From an uncultured Collinsella sp. (GTDB lineage Bacteria; Actinomycetota; Coriobacteriia; Coriobacteriales; Coriobacteriaceae), in the NCBI GenBank assembly GCA_958413765.1, contig CATYVH010000003.1:1-64000 (forward strand): a stretch of 64,000 bases of DNA, read 5' to 3'. Below, in pieces: positions 50,419 through 58,148 of this stretch (the stretch's first letter is position 1; each line of letters starts with the position of its first letter). Below the pieces are notes generated by a model. It was not told the origin of the DNA and did no database searches. It saw only the letters and a program-made list of their open reading frames with translations. The translations under genes were made by a program, and so were the position numbers.

Positions 50419-50961
50419 ATGCCCAGCGTTGCCGTTCTTGCCGCCGATGGCTTTGAAACGATTGAATGCCTGACTATGGTCGATGTCATGCGTCGCGGCG
50501 GCGTGCGCGCCACGCTCGTCTCGATTATGCCCACGCGCGAGGTCGTAAGCTCGCTGCAGATTCCCGTAACCTGCGACGCACTCTTTGACGAGATTAACTT
50601 TGACGAGTACGACTGCGTCGTGCTGCCCGGCGGTCTGCCCGGTGCCACCAACCTGCGCGCCGACCAGCGCGTCTGCGACGTAGTCTGCGAGTTCGCCGCG
50701 ACCAAGCATGTTGCCGCCATCTGCGCCGCCCCGTTTATCCTGGGCGAGCTTGATCTGCTCGAGGGACGCCACGCCACGTGCTTCCCCGGCTTTGAGAAGA
50801 GCTTCCCCGAGGGCGCCTATACCGGCGACAAGGTCACGCACGACGGCAACATCATCACCGCCAGCGGCATGGCCCAGTCGCTCCCCTTTGCCCTTGAGCT
50901 GCTGCGTACGCTCGCCGGCGACAAGGCTGTCGAGAAGGTTGCCGAGGGCATTCAGCTATGA
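50419..50961 (+). CDS. DJ-1/PfpI family protein
   Basis: A 180-residue protein of the DJ-1/ThiJ/PfpI superfamily. VAVLAADGFETIECLTMVD holds the conserved Glu next to the nucleophile site, VVLPGGLPGATNL the oxyanion region, and AAICAAPFIL the nucleophile-elbow Cys. The DJ-1 subtype YajL/PARK7-like cysteine glyoxalase/deglycase activities have been proposed for such proteins; the exact role is unclear. AAGGAA precedes the ATG. Its stop overlaps the maf start by 4 nt (ATGA). Confidence 0.9.
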   Translation: MPSVAVLAADGFETIECLTMVDVMRRGGVRATLVSIMPTREVVSSLQIPVTCDALFDEINFDEYDCVVLPGGLPGATNLRADQRVCDVVCEFAATKHVAAICAAPFILGELDLLEGRHATCFPGFEKSFPEGAYTGDKVTHDGNIITASGMAQSLPFALELLRTLAGDKAVEKVAEGIQL

Positions 50962-51539
50962 TTTTGGCTTCGCAATCACCGCGCCGCATCGAGTTGATGC
51001 GCGAAGCGGGCTACGACATCCGCGTCATTCCCGCCGACATCGACGAGACTCCTTTTGATGACGAGGCACCGCTTACGCTTGTCGAGCGCTTAGCTCGCGC
51101 TAAGGCTGCCGCCGTTGCCACCGAGCACGCCGATCCCAGTGAGCTGACCATCGCGGCCGACACCATCGTCACCTTCGATGGCAAGATTTTGGGTAAGCCG
51201 GCAAACGAGGACGAAGCCCGCACCATGCTCCACGAGCTCTCGGGGCGCACACACCAGGTGGCAACCGGCGTCTGCATCGTTAGGGCCGGAGACGTCACAG
51301 CCCCGCACGCCGCCGAGAGCCTGTCGTTTGTCGATGTGACCGACGTGACGTTCTATGAGCTCACCGACGAGCAGATTGAGCGCTACGTCGCCTCGGGCGA
51401 GCCCATGGACAAAGCCGGCGCCTACGGCATCCAGGGCGTCGGCGGGCGCATGCTCGTGCACGATATTTCGGGCGACTTCTACAACGTGGTGGGCCTGCCC
51501 ATCGCTCGCGTCGCGCGCGCGATTCAAAAACTATCGTAA
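50958..51539 (+). CDS. maf: Maf family nucleotide pyrophosphatase
   Basis: A 193-residue Maf/HAM1-like protein. ILASQSPRRIELMREAGY is the N-terminal phosphate-binding loop, LTIAADTIVTFDGKILGKP the metal site, and LSGRTHQVATGVCI and GEPMDKAGAYGIQG the substrate region. Maf proteins hydrolyse dTTP/UTP or modified nucleotides and in some bacteria influence septation. It is translationally coupled to the upstream gene by the ATGA overlap. Confidence 0.93.
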   Translation: MILASQSPRRIELMREAGYDIRVIPADIDETPFDDEAPLTLVERLARAKAAAVATEHADPSELTIAADTIVTFDGKILGKPANEDEARTMLHELSGRTHQVATGVCIVRAGDVTAPHAAESLSFVDVTDVTFYELTDEQIERYVASGEPMDKAGAYGIQGVGGRMLVHDISGDFYNVVGLPIARVARAIQKLS

Positions 51540-51640
51540 TTGCATCTGGCGCTGGGTATCCCCCAGCGCCTACAATTTTGGCGTACCGTACGGATCCCGA
51601 CCGGGCATAAGGCCCGGCGGAAAACCGATAGGAGTAAAAC

Positions 51641-52642
51641 ATGGATACACTGCTTGAGGCCATTGACGTTTGCGATGTCGATGGCTTTTGCTTTGGCAAC
51701 TATACGGACGAGGAGGCCGGCACCGGTTGCACCGTAATCGTTGCACCCGAGGGCGCCACCGGCGGTGTTGACGTTCGCGGCGGTGCCCCGGCATCGCGCG
51801 AGACCGACCTGCTGCGTCCCGAGAACACCGTGGACAAGGTCCACGCCGTCTGCCTTTCGGGCGGATCGGCCTTTGGTCTGGAGGCCGCAAGCGGCGTCGC
51901 CCGCGAGCTCGAGAGCCGCAGCATCGGCCTTCCCGTCGGCCCCACGCAGGTGCCCATCGTGTGCTCCAGCTGCATCTTCGACCTCGCCTTTGGCGACCCC
52001 ACCGTACGCCCCGACATCGAGGCCGGCATCTCCGCCGTGCGCGAGGCGCTTGACAATACCCCCACCACGCTCGAGCAGGGCAATGTAGGTGCCGGCACCG
52101 GTGCCACCGTAGGCAAGCTCATGGGCCCCGCCACCTGCATGAAGGCCGGCCTTGGCGCTGCCGCCGTGGCGCTCGGTCCCGTTAAGGTAGGCGCCGTGGT
52201 CTCGGTCAACGCCTGCGGCAATGTCGTCGACCCCTTCACCGGCGAATGGGTCGCTGGCATGCGCGCTGCAGCAGATAGCGACCAGATCGTCGACATGGAG
52301 CTCGCAGCCTTTGCCGCCGCCGGCTCTATGCAAATGCCGCTCGACCGCACCAACACCACCATCAGCTGCATCGTCACCAACGTTGAGCTCACCAAGGCTC
52401 AGGCCACCAAGGTCTCCCAGATGGCCGCAGACGCCTATGCGCACGCCATCCGCCCCACGCACACCACCAACGACGGCGACACCATCTACACCCTCGCCAG
52501 CGGCAAGCTAGACGCTCAGACGAGCGCCGCCGTTCCCCTAGACCTGCTGGGCATGCTCGCCGTAAGGGCCCTACAGACCGCCATCGTAAACGGAGCCAAA
52601 ACCGCCAAAACCTCCCACGGCATCCCCGGTGCCGCGAAGTAA
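51641..52642 (+). CDS. P1 family (S58, DmpA-like) peptidase
   Basis: A 333-residue protein of the P1/DmpA family of autoprocessing N-terminal nucleophile peptidases. Typical blocks: AGTGCTVIVAPEGATGGVDVRG (key residues TGCTV and GVDVRG), RETDLLRP, VHAVCLSGGSAFGLEAASGV, GAGTGATVGKLMGP and the autocleavage region RTNTTISCIVTN, where the second chain would start at Thr/Ser. Members release N-terminal amino acids or cleave beta-peptides. AGGAG lies just upstream of the ATG. The gene stands alone. Confidence 0.88.
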   Translation: MDTLLEAIDVCDVDGFCFGNYTDEEAGTGCTVIVAPEGATGGVDVRGGAPASRETDLLRPENTVDKVHAVCLSGGSAFGLEAASGVARELESRSIGLPVGPTQVPIVCSSCIFDLAFGDPTVRPDIEAGISAVREALDNTPTTLEQGNVGAGTGATVGKLMGPATCMKAGLGAAAVALGPVKVGAVVSVNACGNVVDPFTGEWVAGMRAAADSDQIVDMELAAFAAAGSMQMPLDRTNTTISCIVTNVELTKAQATKVSQMAADAYAHAIRPTHTTNDGDTIYTLASGKLDAQTSAAVPLDLLGMLAVRALQTAIVNGAKTAKTSHGIPGAAK

Positions 52643-52660
52643 ACTAGCTCGTCCGGTTGC

Positions 52661-52746
52661 CCGGTGGGTCTTGGTTATGTTTGCTGCTCTACAGCCCTGG
52701 CTCGCACGAAGAGCACATTAAGTGCTCTTCGGCTCGTGCGGAACTC
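52661..52746 (+). repeat. structured repeat, copy A (hairpin GAAGAGCAC-ATTAA-GTGCTCTTC)
   Basis: A 9-bp stem (52708-52716 with 52722-52730) and a 5-nt loop are extended by CGCAC/GTGCG with a GGCTC bulge. Upstream TTTGCTGCTCTACAGCCCTGG is also similar to copy B. It follows the P1 peptidase gene. Copy B on the other strand has the same fold with paired changes. Confidence 0.8.
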
Positions 52747-52789
52747 GCGACAAACGTAACGCCCGCTCGCCTCCGACCGACTACCAACC

Positions 52790-52863
52790 AAATTCTTTTC
52801 AGCCCAGGCCCCTTTGTACCACGCGTCGAAGATCTTCAAATTCAACTTCCTGACAATCGATTC
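52790..52863 (+). pseudogene. remnant of a glycosyltransferase 3' end
   Basis: Read on the plus strand, this frame ends APLYHASKIFKFN and runs on, whereas the intact glycosyltransferase at 53016-54047 ends LGLYHLASKIFKFN. The two are in opposite orientation, and 19 nt (AAGATCTTCAAATTCAACT, 52829-52847) are exactly repeated inverted at 53018-53036. A paralogous gene that once ended here, or an inverted duplication, is implied; the rest is lost or unrecognisable. Confidence 0.6.
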
Positions 52864-52895
52864 TTATAGCAGAGGCCCCTTGGCCTTTAGTTTGA

Positions 52896-52980
52896 TACAA
52901 GTTCCGCACGAGCCGGAAAGCACTTAATGTGCTTTCCGTGCGAGCAGGACTGTTCGCAGTAGCAAACTAAAGACCAAGGG
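52896..52980 (-). repeat. structured repeat, copy B (hairpin GGAAAGCAC-ATTAA-GTGCTTTCC)
   Basis: The inverted counterpart of copy A. The stem pairs 52915-52923 with 52929-52937, with the same loop and the same GAGCC bulge, extended by CGCAC/GTGCG. Two stem pairs differ from copy A by double changes that keep pairing. AGTTTGCTAC and CCCTTGGTCTTT on the minus strand also match copy A's flank. Confidence 0.8.
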
Positions 52981-53015
52981 GCCCAGTCAACCTATCAGCA
53001 GCGATTACTCCGCAG

Positions 53016-54047
53016 CTAGTTGAATTTGAAGATCTTTGAGGCAAGATGGTATAGGCCGAGTGTGGTTTTGTCTCCAGCCCGTCCATGCAGGTTGGTAAAG
53101 AATCCAACCACGCCGTAGCGAGCGCGACGATACATGCGCTCGTCGTACTCCTTCAGGTCCTTCCACAGCGTCTTCAGGCGCTCATCGGCACAATCTTCCT
53201 CGGAAAGCTTGGTGAGCACCGAGCAAATCGCCATCATCATGGTGAAGTAGCCCATCATGTACGAACGCAGACGCGAGGACTCAACGTCCTGGTACAGGTG
53301 GAACGATTCCATCATGATGCGCGTTACGCGGAACTGCTGGCCCAAGCGCTTGACCATCGTAGCCTCGTTGACGCTCTGGCCCTCGCGACCGATAAAGTAG
53401 CGATAGAGGTCGATGTCGGCGTAGTACATGGTCTTGCAGCGCGGCAGCGGTACGTATGCGTAGATATTATCCACGTAGAACGTGTGTGCCGGCATAGGCA
53501 GATTGGACTCGCGCAGCACATCGGTGCGATAGCACAGGCTGTGCATGAGCAGGTTCTGATCGGGACGGAAGTGTCCGATCTGGTCCCAAGAGAAAATCTT
53601 TTTGCGCGGCAGTGCAAACTTGTAGCCAATAGCGGTATGCGTGCCCTCGTAAACCTTCTCGTACACGTAGTTCGAGATAAACAGGTCGACGCGCTGGTCG
53701 CGCTCCTCAAAGCCACGCAAAATCGAAAGCATGGTCGAAAGCGCCGCACCGTCGAGCCAGTCGTCCGAGTCAACGACCTTGTAGTACGTACCATGCGCCT
53801 CGCGCAGGCCCGAGAGGACGGCGATACCGTGGCCGCCATTCTCCTGGTGCACCGCGCGGATGATTCCGGGATATCGGGCCTCCCACTCGTCGGCCTTGGC
53901 GGCCGTCTCGTCCTTGGAGCCGTCGTCCACCACGATAATCTCGATATCGGTGGCGTAATTGCTCCCCTCCAAGATGGAGGTGATGCAATGGTCCATATCC
54001 TTGGCGGCGTTATATGAGGGAATACCGAATGTTATGACTTTATGCAT
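53016..54047 (-). CDS. family 2 glycosyltransferase
   Basis: A 343-residue GT-A-fold glycosyltransferase. VITFGIPSYNAAKDMDHCI starts the domain, followed by IEIIVVDDGSKDETAAKADEW, NGGHGIAVLSGLREA and the metal-binding DSDDWLDGAAL. The C-terminal half is helical and has no membrane segment. It probably transfers a sugar from a nucleotide donor during surface polysaccharide or glycolipid synthesis. It overlaps the upstream UDP-galactopyranose mutase gene by 8 nt, so galactofuranose is a likely donor sugar in the same pathway, by inference. The ATG at 54047 is inside the glf stop region. Confidence 0.88.
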   Translation of the reverse strand: MHKVITFGIPSYNAAKDMDHCITSILEGSNYATDIEIIVVDDGSKDETAAKADEWEARYPGIIRAVHQENGGHGIAVLSGLREAHGTYYKVVDSDDWLDGAALSTMLSILRGFEERDQRVDLFISNYVYEKVYEGTHTAIGYKFALPRKKIFSWDQIGHFRPDQNLLMHSLCYRTDVLRESNLPMPAHTFYVDNIYAYVPLPRCKTMYYADIDLYRYFIGREGQSVNEATMVKRLGQQFRVTRIMMESFHLYQDVESSRLRSYMMGYFTMMMAICSVLTKLSEEDCADERLKTLWKDLKEYDERMYRRARYGVVGFFTNLHGRAGDKTTLGLYHLASKIFKFN

Positions 54048-55242
54048 GGCAGGCGATAATCTCATCCGAAAGATCGAGGGCAGAATTGGTCACGGCGTCC
54101 ATATCGTAGTAACGATACTCGGCCAGACGACCCACCGGGTGGAAGTTCGTCAGGTTCTGGACACGCTCAAGATAGCGCTCGTAGAGCTCACGGTTCTCGG
54201 GCTCCAGGATAGCGTAGTACGGCGTCTCGCCCGAGCCGGGCGTATATGCCTTGGAGTACTCCTTCATGATGGTGGTCTTGCCGGGCAAAACCTGACCGGT
54301 CATGTTCTTAAACTCGGTGATGCGCGTATAGTCCTCGCTCGTGGTGTAGTTGACGGTGCCCACGGGCTGGAACTGGTCCATATCGAGCGTCTCGAACTTC
54401 ATATCGAGCGTGCGGTACGGCAGCGCGCCTAGGTCGAGGTTGAATAGCTCGTCGAGCGGACCGGTGTAGACAATCTCGCCACCATAGACCTTGCCGTCGA
54501 TCTTGACGGTGGTCTCGTCGATTTCAAAGAGGTCACGGGCGTCTACGTCACAGAATACGTCGATCAGATCGTGATCGAGCATGTGCTCGAACAGCGCGGT
54601 ATAGCCGTCCTGCGGCATGCCCTGGAAAGGAGCCTGCGGGAAGTAGCGATCGTCATCGCCCACAAAGACGGGAACGCGGCCGGTGATCGAGGGGTCGATC
54701 TGGTCGGGCGTCTGGCCCCACTGCTTCATGGTGTAATGCAAAAAGACGTTCTCATAGACATAATCGGCGACCTCGGCAAGATCCGGGTCGTTCTTCTTGC
54801 GCAGCTCCATAATGGGCACCTTGACGTCCTTGCCAAAGGTCTCCACGAGCTTTTGGTACAGTTCCTCGCCGCGCTCATCGCCAAAGGCAAGCTTAAGGCT
54901 CGCATGGTTAAAGGGCACGGGCATAAGGGTACCGTTGATGTTGGCGAGCACCTTGTGCTGGTAGTCCGTCCACTTGGTAAAGCGCGACAGGAAGTTATGG
55001 ACGCGCTCGTTAAAAGTGTGATAGATGTGCGGACCGTACTCGTGGACCAGGATTCCGGCCTCGTCAGTGCAGTCGTAGGCATTACCCGCGATGTGGCCGC
55101 GACGCTCCAAAACGGCAACACGATAGCCGATGGTTTCGGCAAGACGGCGGGCGCAAACGGCACCGGCATAACCGGCGCCGACAACGATCATGTCGTACGC
55201 ACCGGCATTAAAGCCTTCAGGCAGGCCTGAGGTAATCTGCAT
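54040..55242 (-). CDS. glf: UDP-galactopyranose mutase
   Basis: A 400-residue flavoenzyme that converts UDP-galactopyranose to UDP-galactofuranose. The FAD-binding start is YDMIVVGAGYAGAVCARRLAE. HIAGNAYDCTDEAGILVHEYGPHIYHT is reduced here to key residues HIAGNAYD and YGPHIYHT. MPVPFN, YTMKQWGQTPDQI and the substrate-binding R/Y residues in RYFPQAPFQGMPQDGYT follow. The C-terminus VGRLAEYRYYDMD is typical. AAGGAG precedes the ATG. With the overlapping glycosyltransferase it forms a two-gene galactofuranose module. Confidence 0.95.
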   Translation of the reverse strand: MQITSGLPEGFNAGAYDMIVVGAGYAGAVCARRLAETIGYRVAVLERRGHIAGNAYDCTDEAGILVHEYGPHIYHTFNERVHNFLSRFTKWTDYQHKVLANINGTLMPVPFNHASLKLAFGDERGEELYQKLVETFGKDVKVPIMELRKKNDPDLAEVADYVYENVFLHYTMKQWGQTPDQIDPSITGRVPVFVGDDDRYFPQAPFQGMPQDGYTALFEHMLDHDLIDVFCDVDARDLFEIDETTVKIDGKVYGGEIVYTGPLDELFNLDLGALPYRTLDMKFETLDMDQFQPVGTVNYTTSEDYTRITEFKNMTGQVLPGKTTIMKEYSKAYTPGSGETPYYAILEPENRELYERYLERVQNLTNFHPVGRLAEYRYYDMDAVTNSALDLSDEIIACHA

Positions 55243-55341
55243 CGATACTCCTTGTCAAAAGCCACACGCTTTTTAACTGGGCTTTTTCTCGAACATACGT
55301 CGAGACATATTTATCAGAGCGATTATAGCGCTAATGCGTCC

Positions 55342-55347
55342 TATAAT
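55342..55347 (+). promoter_or_regulatory. -10 box of the pta promoter
   Basis: A perfect TATAAT lies 128 nt before the pta start; the -35 position (GCGATT) is poor. The leader that would follow contains a terminator-like hairpin at 55401. Confidence 0.5.
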
Positions 55348-55400
55348 GAGCTTGCCACACAAGGAAAGCTCAAGCACCGCGGCGTACATTATTGAAAGGT

Positions 55401-55423
55401 AAACCCGCTAGCAGCGGGTTTAT
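55401..55423 (+). terminator. terminator-like hairpin in the pta leader
   Basis: AAACCCGCT, a short loop and AGCGGGTTT followed by ATTCG lie 52 nt upstream of the pta start and about 50 nt after the probable transcription start. Position suggests attenuation, or termination of upstream transcription. Confidence 0.55.
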
Positions 55424-55474
55424 TCGTGTACAGCCGAGGGCCTGGAGCTTAGCGAAACGCTTGTAAGGAGTATC

Positions 55475-56455
55475 ATGAGCGATTTCCTAAACCGTATGAA
55501 GTCTGCCGCCAAGGCCGACCTTAAGACCATCGTCCTGCCCGAGGGCGAGGATCCGCGCACCATCGTCGCGGCTAACAAAATCATCGAGGAGGGCCTGGCC
55601 AACATCGTCATCCTGGGCGATCCCAACGAGATCAACGTCCCCGGCGCCACCGTCATCGATCCGCGCAACGCCGAGAAGCACGAGGAGTACGCACAGAAGT
55701 TTGCCGAGCTCCGCGCCAAGAAGGGCGTTACCATCGAGCAGGCTCGCGCCCAGGTGATGGACGCCACCTACTTTGGCACCATGATGGTCAAGATGGGCGA
55801 CGCCGACGGCCTGGTCTCCGGCGCCTGCCACTCCACCGCCGACACCCTGCGCCCCGCGCTTCAGATCCTCAAGACCGCCCCGGGCACCAAGCTGGTCTCG
55901 GCCTTCTTCGTGATGTGCACCGACACCCCGCAGTTCGGCACCGACGGCACGCTGATCTTCGCAGACTGCGGCCTCAACATCAACCCGTCCTCCGACGAGC
56001 TCTCCGAGATCGCCATCGCCTCGGCCCACTCCTGGTCCACCTTCATGGGCAATGTTGAGCCGCACGTGGCCATGCTCTCCTACTCCACCATGGGCTCCGC
56101 CGGTGGCGAGGTCGCCAAGAAGGTCCAGGAGGCCGTGAAGTTCTGCAAGGAGAAGGCTCCCGAGCTCGCCATCGACGGCGACCTGCAGCTCGATGCCGCT
56201 ATCGTCCCCACCGTCGCCCAGCTCAAGGCCCCCGGCTCCTCCGTCGCCGGTAAGGCCAACGTGCTCGTGTTCCCCGATCTTGAGGCCGGCAACATCGGCT
56301 ACAAGCTGGTCCAGCGCTTCGCCGGCGCTGACGCCTACGGCCCCATCCTGCAGGGCATCGCCAAGCCGGTCAACGACCTGTCGCGCGGCTGCTCTGCCGA
56401 CGACATCGTGGGTGTCGTCGCCATCACCGCCGTCCAGGCTCAGATGGCTGAGTAG
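55475..56455 (+). CDS. pta: phosphate acetyltransferase
   Basis: A 326-residue phosphotransacetylase of the short (PTA_PTB) type, interconverting acetyl-CoA and acetyl phosphate. TIVLPEGEDPRTIVAANKI starts the domain; DADGLVSGACHSTADTLRPALQI, FADCGLNINPSSDEL and SYSTMGSAGG follow, and the acetyl-CoA site VLVFPDLEAGNIGYKLVQR is near the end. AAGGAG precedes the ATG. With the acetate kinases downstream (opposite strand) it forms the ATP-yielding acetate pathway. Confidence 0.96.
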   Translation: MSDFLNRMKSAAKADLKTIVLPEGEDPRTIVAANKIIEEGLANIVILGDPNEINVPGATVIDPRNAEKHEEYAQKFAELRAKKGVTIEQARAQVMDATYFGTMMVKMGDADGLVSGACHSTADTLRPALQILKTAPGTKLVSAFFVMCTDTPQFGTDGTLIFADCGLNINPSSDELSEIAIASAHSWSTFMGNVEPHVAMLSYSTMGSAGGEVAKKVQEAVKFCKEKAPELAIDGDLQLDAAIVPTVAQLKAPGSSVAGKANVLVFPDLEAGNIGYKLVQRFAGADAYGPILQGIAKPVNDLSRGCSADDIVGVVAITAVQAQMAE

Positions 56456-56470
56456 CGGACGTATCCCCTC

Positions 56471-56597
56471 GGGACCCTACAGGGTAAACCTCTGAAAACG
56501 TCCTCGGACATGCATGAAGCCCCCGCTGCGCACTACGTGCGGCGGGGGCTTCCTCCGTCCTGCGGAAAGTTTTCAGAGCTTTACCCTGTAGGGTCCC
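56471..56597. repeat. 127-nt nested palindrome after pta
   Basis: Outer arms of 29 nt (56471-56499 and 56569-56597, GGGACCCTACAGGGTAAA...) pair with one mismatch. Inside lies the strong GC hairpin at 56516-56552. Together they occupy most of the 350-nt gap between pta and the first acetate kinase. No open frame is seen there. Confidence 0.85.
56516..56552 (+). terminator. terminator hairpin of pta
   Basis: GAAGCCCCCGC pairs with GCGGGGGCTTC with a 15-nt loop that itself contains GCGCAC/GTGCG. The following bases are CTCC, so termination may rely on the outer palindrome or Rho. Confidence 0.6.
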
Positions 56598-56653
56598 TGC
56601 CGCCACGTAGCAATCAGGGAATCTGGAGGGTGGACGGCGGCTTGGCTACGAGC

Positions 56654-56677
56654 TGGGGCGGGGAATCTGAATGATTG
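56654..56677 (+). repeat. TGGGGCGGGGA repeat element, unpaired copy
   Basis: TGGGGCGGGGAATCTGAATG followed by ATTG is a further member of the family at 47935, 49852 and 50319. No second arm is visible. Confidence 0.45.
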
Positions 56678-56749
56678 AGTGCCGTTGTTGGGAGCGCAGG
56701 CGTTGCCGGCGATGATCACTTTGGGACTGGAATTTCCGCCTGCTAGTAA

Positions 56750-56783
56750 AAAGGCCTCCGGAGCTGTTGCTCTGGAGGCCTTT
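56750..56783 (-). terminator. bidirectional terminator after ackA copy 1
   Basis: AAAGGCCTCCGGAGC and GCTCTGGAGGCCTTT form a 15-bp stem with one mismatch and a 4-nt loop, with A run and T run on either side. Confidence 0.88.
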
Positions 56784-56805
56784 CTTTCAATTACAGACGA
56801 ATGCG

Positions 56806-57984
56806 TTAGTTGTTCTTGGTCAGGCGCTCGACGTCGTGGGCGATCATGTATTCCTCGTCGGTGGGGATGACCATGACCGTGACGGAAGAGCCGGCGGCGC
56901 TGATGACCTGCGGGCCGTTACCCACGGCCTCGCGGTTCTTGTTGTTGTCGATGCGCACGCCCAGCCACTCAAAGCAGTCGCAGAAGGCCTTGCGGATCGA
57001 CCAGTCATTCTCGCCGATGCCGGCGGTAAAGGTAATGGTGTCCACGCCCGCCATGGAGGCAATCATGGAACCGGCCTGCTGCATGGCCTTATAGGCGAAC
57101 ATATCGAAGGCGAGCAGGCAGCGCTCGTCACCCTCGGAAGCGCGCGTACGGATGTCGCGGGCATCGTTGGAGATACCCGAGATGGCAAGCAGACCGGACT
57201 GCTTGTTCATCATGTCATCGACTTCCTGGTAGCTGTAGCCGCCCTCGCGCTGCAGGTAGCACACGGTGGCCGGGTCAATGGAACCACAACGGGTGCCCAT
57301 CATCAGGCCGTCGAGCGGCGTGAGGCCCATCGTGGTGTCGCGGCACACGCCGTCCTCGATGGCGGCGAGCGAAGCACCGTTGCCCAGATGGCACGAAAGC
57401 AGACGGTGGCAGCGCGAGCCCAGGATCTCCTTGGCCATCATCCACTCATAGCGGTGGCTCGTGCCGTGGGCACCGTACTTGCGCACGTGGTACTTGTCGC
57501 ACACGTCCTTGGGCAGGGCGTAGGTGTAGGCGACCTCGGGCATGGTCATGTGGAACGAGGTGTCGAAGACGGCCACGTTGGGCAGCTCCGGATACTTCTC
57601 GCGGCAATATTCGATTGCCGCGGCCTCGCCGTAATTGTGCAGCGGGGCGAGCGGAGCCACCTCGAGAATCTTAGCCATGACCTCGTCGTCGACGACCGCG
57701 GAATCATCGAAGTGCCAGCCACCCTGAACGATACGGTGGCCGATGCCATCGATCGTAAAGTCGGTCTTCTCGAGCTCCTCGAGCACGCGCGCAATGGCGC
57801 AGCGATGATCGGGAAAAGGAATCTCCTCGGTCTGCTTGGCACCACCGTTCTCGGAGTGGCCAAAGATGCCCATCTCCGAGCCGATACGCTCGCAGTTGCC
57901 CTTGGCGAAAACCTCGCGGCTATCGGTATCCAAAAGCTGATATTTAAGGCTCGAGCTGCCGGCGTTGACAACAAGTACGTTCAT
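56806..57984 (-). CDS. ackA: acetate kinase, paralogue 1
   Basis: A 392-residue acetate kinase that forms ATP and acetate from acetyl phosphate. VNAGSSSLKYQLLD is the N-terminal phosphate loop, then GHRIVQGGWHF, FDTSFHMTMPEVAYTYALP, HLGNGASLAAIEDG, MMGTRCGSIDPATVCYL and FTAGIGEND. A family-typical active-site Arg is in GTRCGS. It follows a second acetate kinase gene in tandem; the two proteins are clearly related but differ throughout, so this is an old duplication. AAGGAG precedes the ATG, and an AT-rich promoter region lies upstream (57985-58090). Confidence 0.95.
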   Translation of the reverse strand: MNVLVVNAGSSSLKYQLLDTDSREVFAKGNCERIGSEMGIFGHSENGGAKQTEEIPFPDHRCAIARVLEELEKTDFTIDGIGHRIVQGGWHFDDSAVVDDEVMAKILEVAPLAPLHNYGEAAAIEYCREKYPELPNVAVFDTSFHMTMPEVAYTYALPKDVCDKYHVRKYGAHGTSHRYEWMMAKEILGSRCHRLLSCHLGNGASLAAIEDGVCRDTTMGLTPLDGLMMGTRCGSIDPATVCYLQREGGYSYQEVDDMMNKQSGLLAISGISNDARDIRTRASEGDERCLLAFDMFAYKAMQQAGSMIASMAGVDTITFTAGIGENDWSIRKAFCDCFEWLGVRIDNNKNREAVGNGPQVISAAGSSVTVMVIPTDEEYMIAHDVERLTKNN

Positions 57985-58097
57985 GAGACTCCTTCGTGAT
58001 TACAGTACGGTCGGCAAACCTATAAGGCGGCCGTACTCTTAATAAGAAGTTATCAGAATCCAATAAATAACTATTAAACTCTTCGCCCAAAGAGCGT

Positions 58098-58136
58098 AAA
58101 AGGGGGCTGAACGGCACAAGGCCATCCAGTCCCCTC
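58098..58136 (-). terminator. terminator after ackA copy 2
   Basis: On the minus strand GGGGACTGGATGGC and GCCGTTCAGCCCCC pair with three mismatches and are followed by TTTTACG. Confidence 0.65.
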
Positions 58137-58148
58137 CCCTTGCATCAA

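Noticed and set aside
52657..52869. 70-codon open frame after the P1 peptidase
   Set aside because: It runs through the structured repeat and the glycosyltransferase remnant in a different frame and has no ribosome site.
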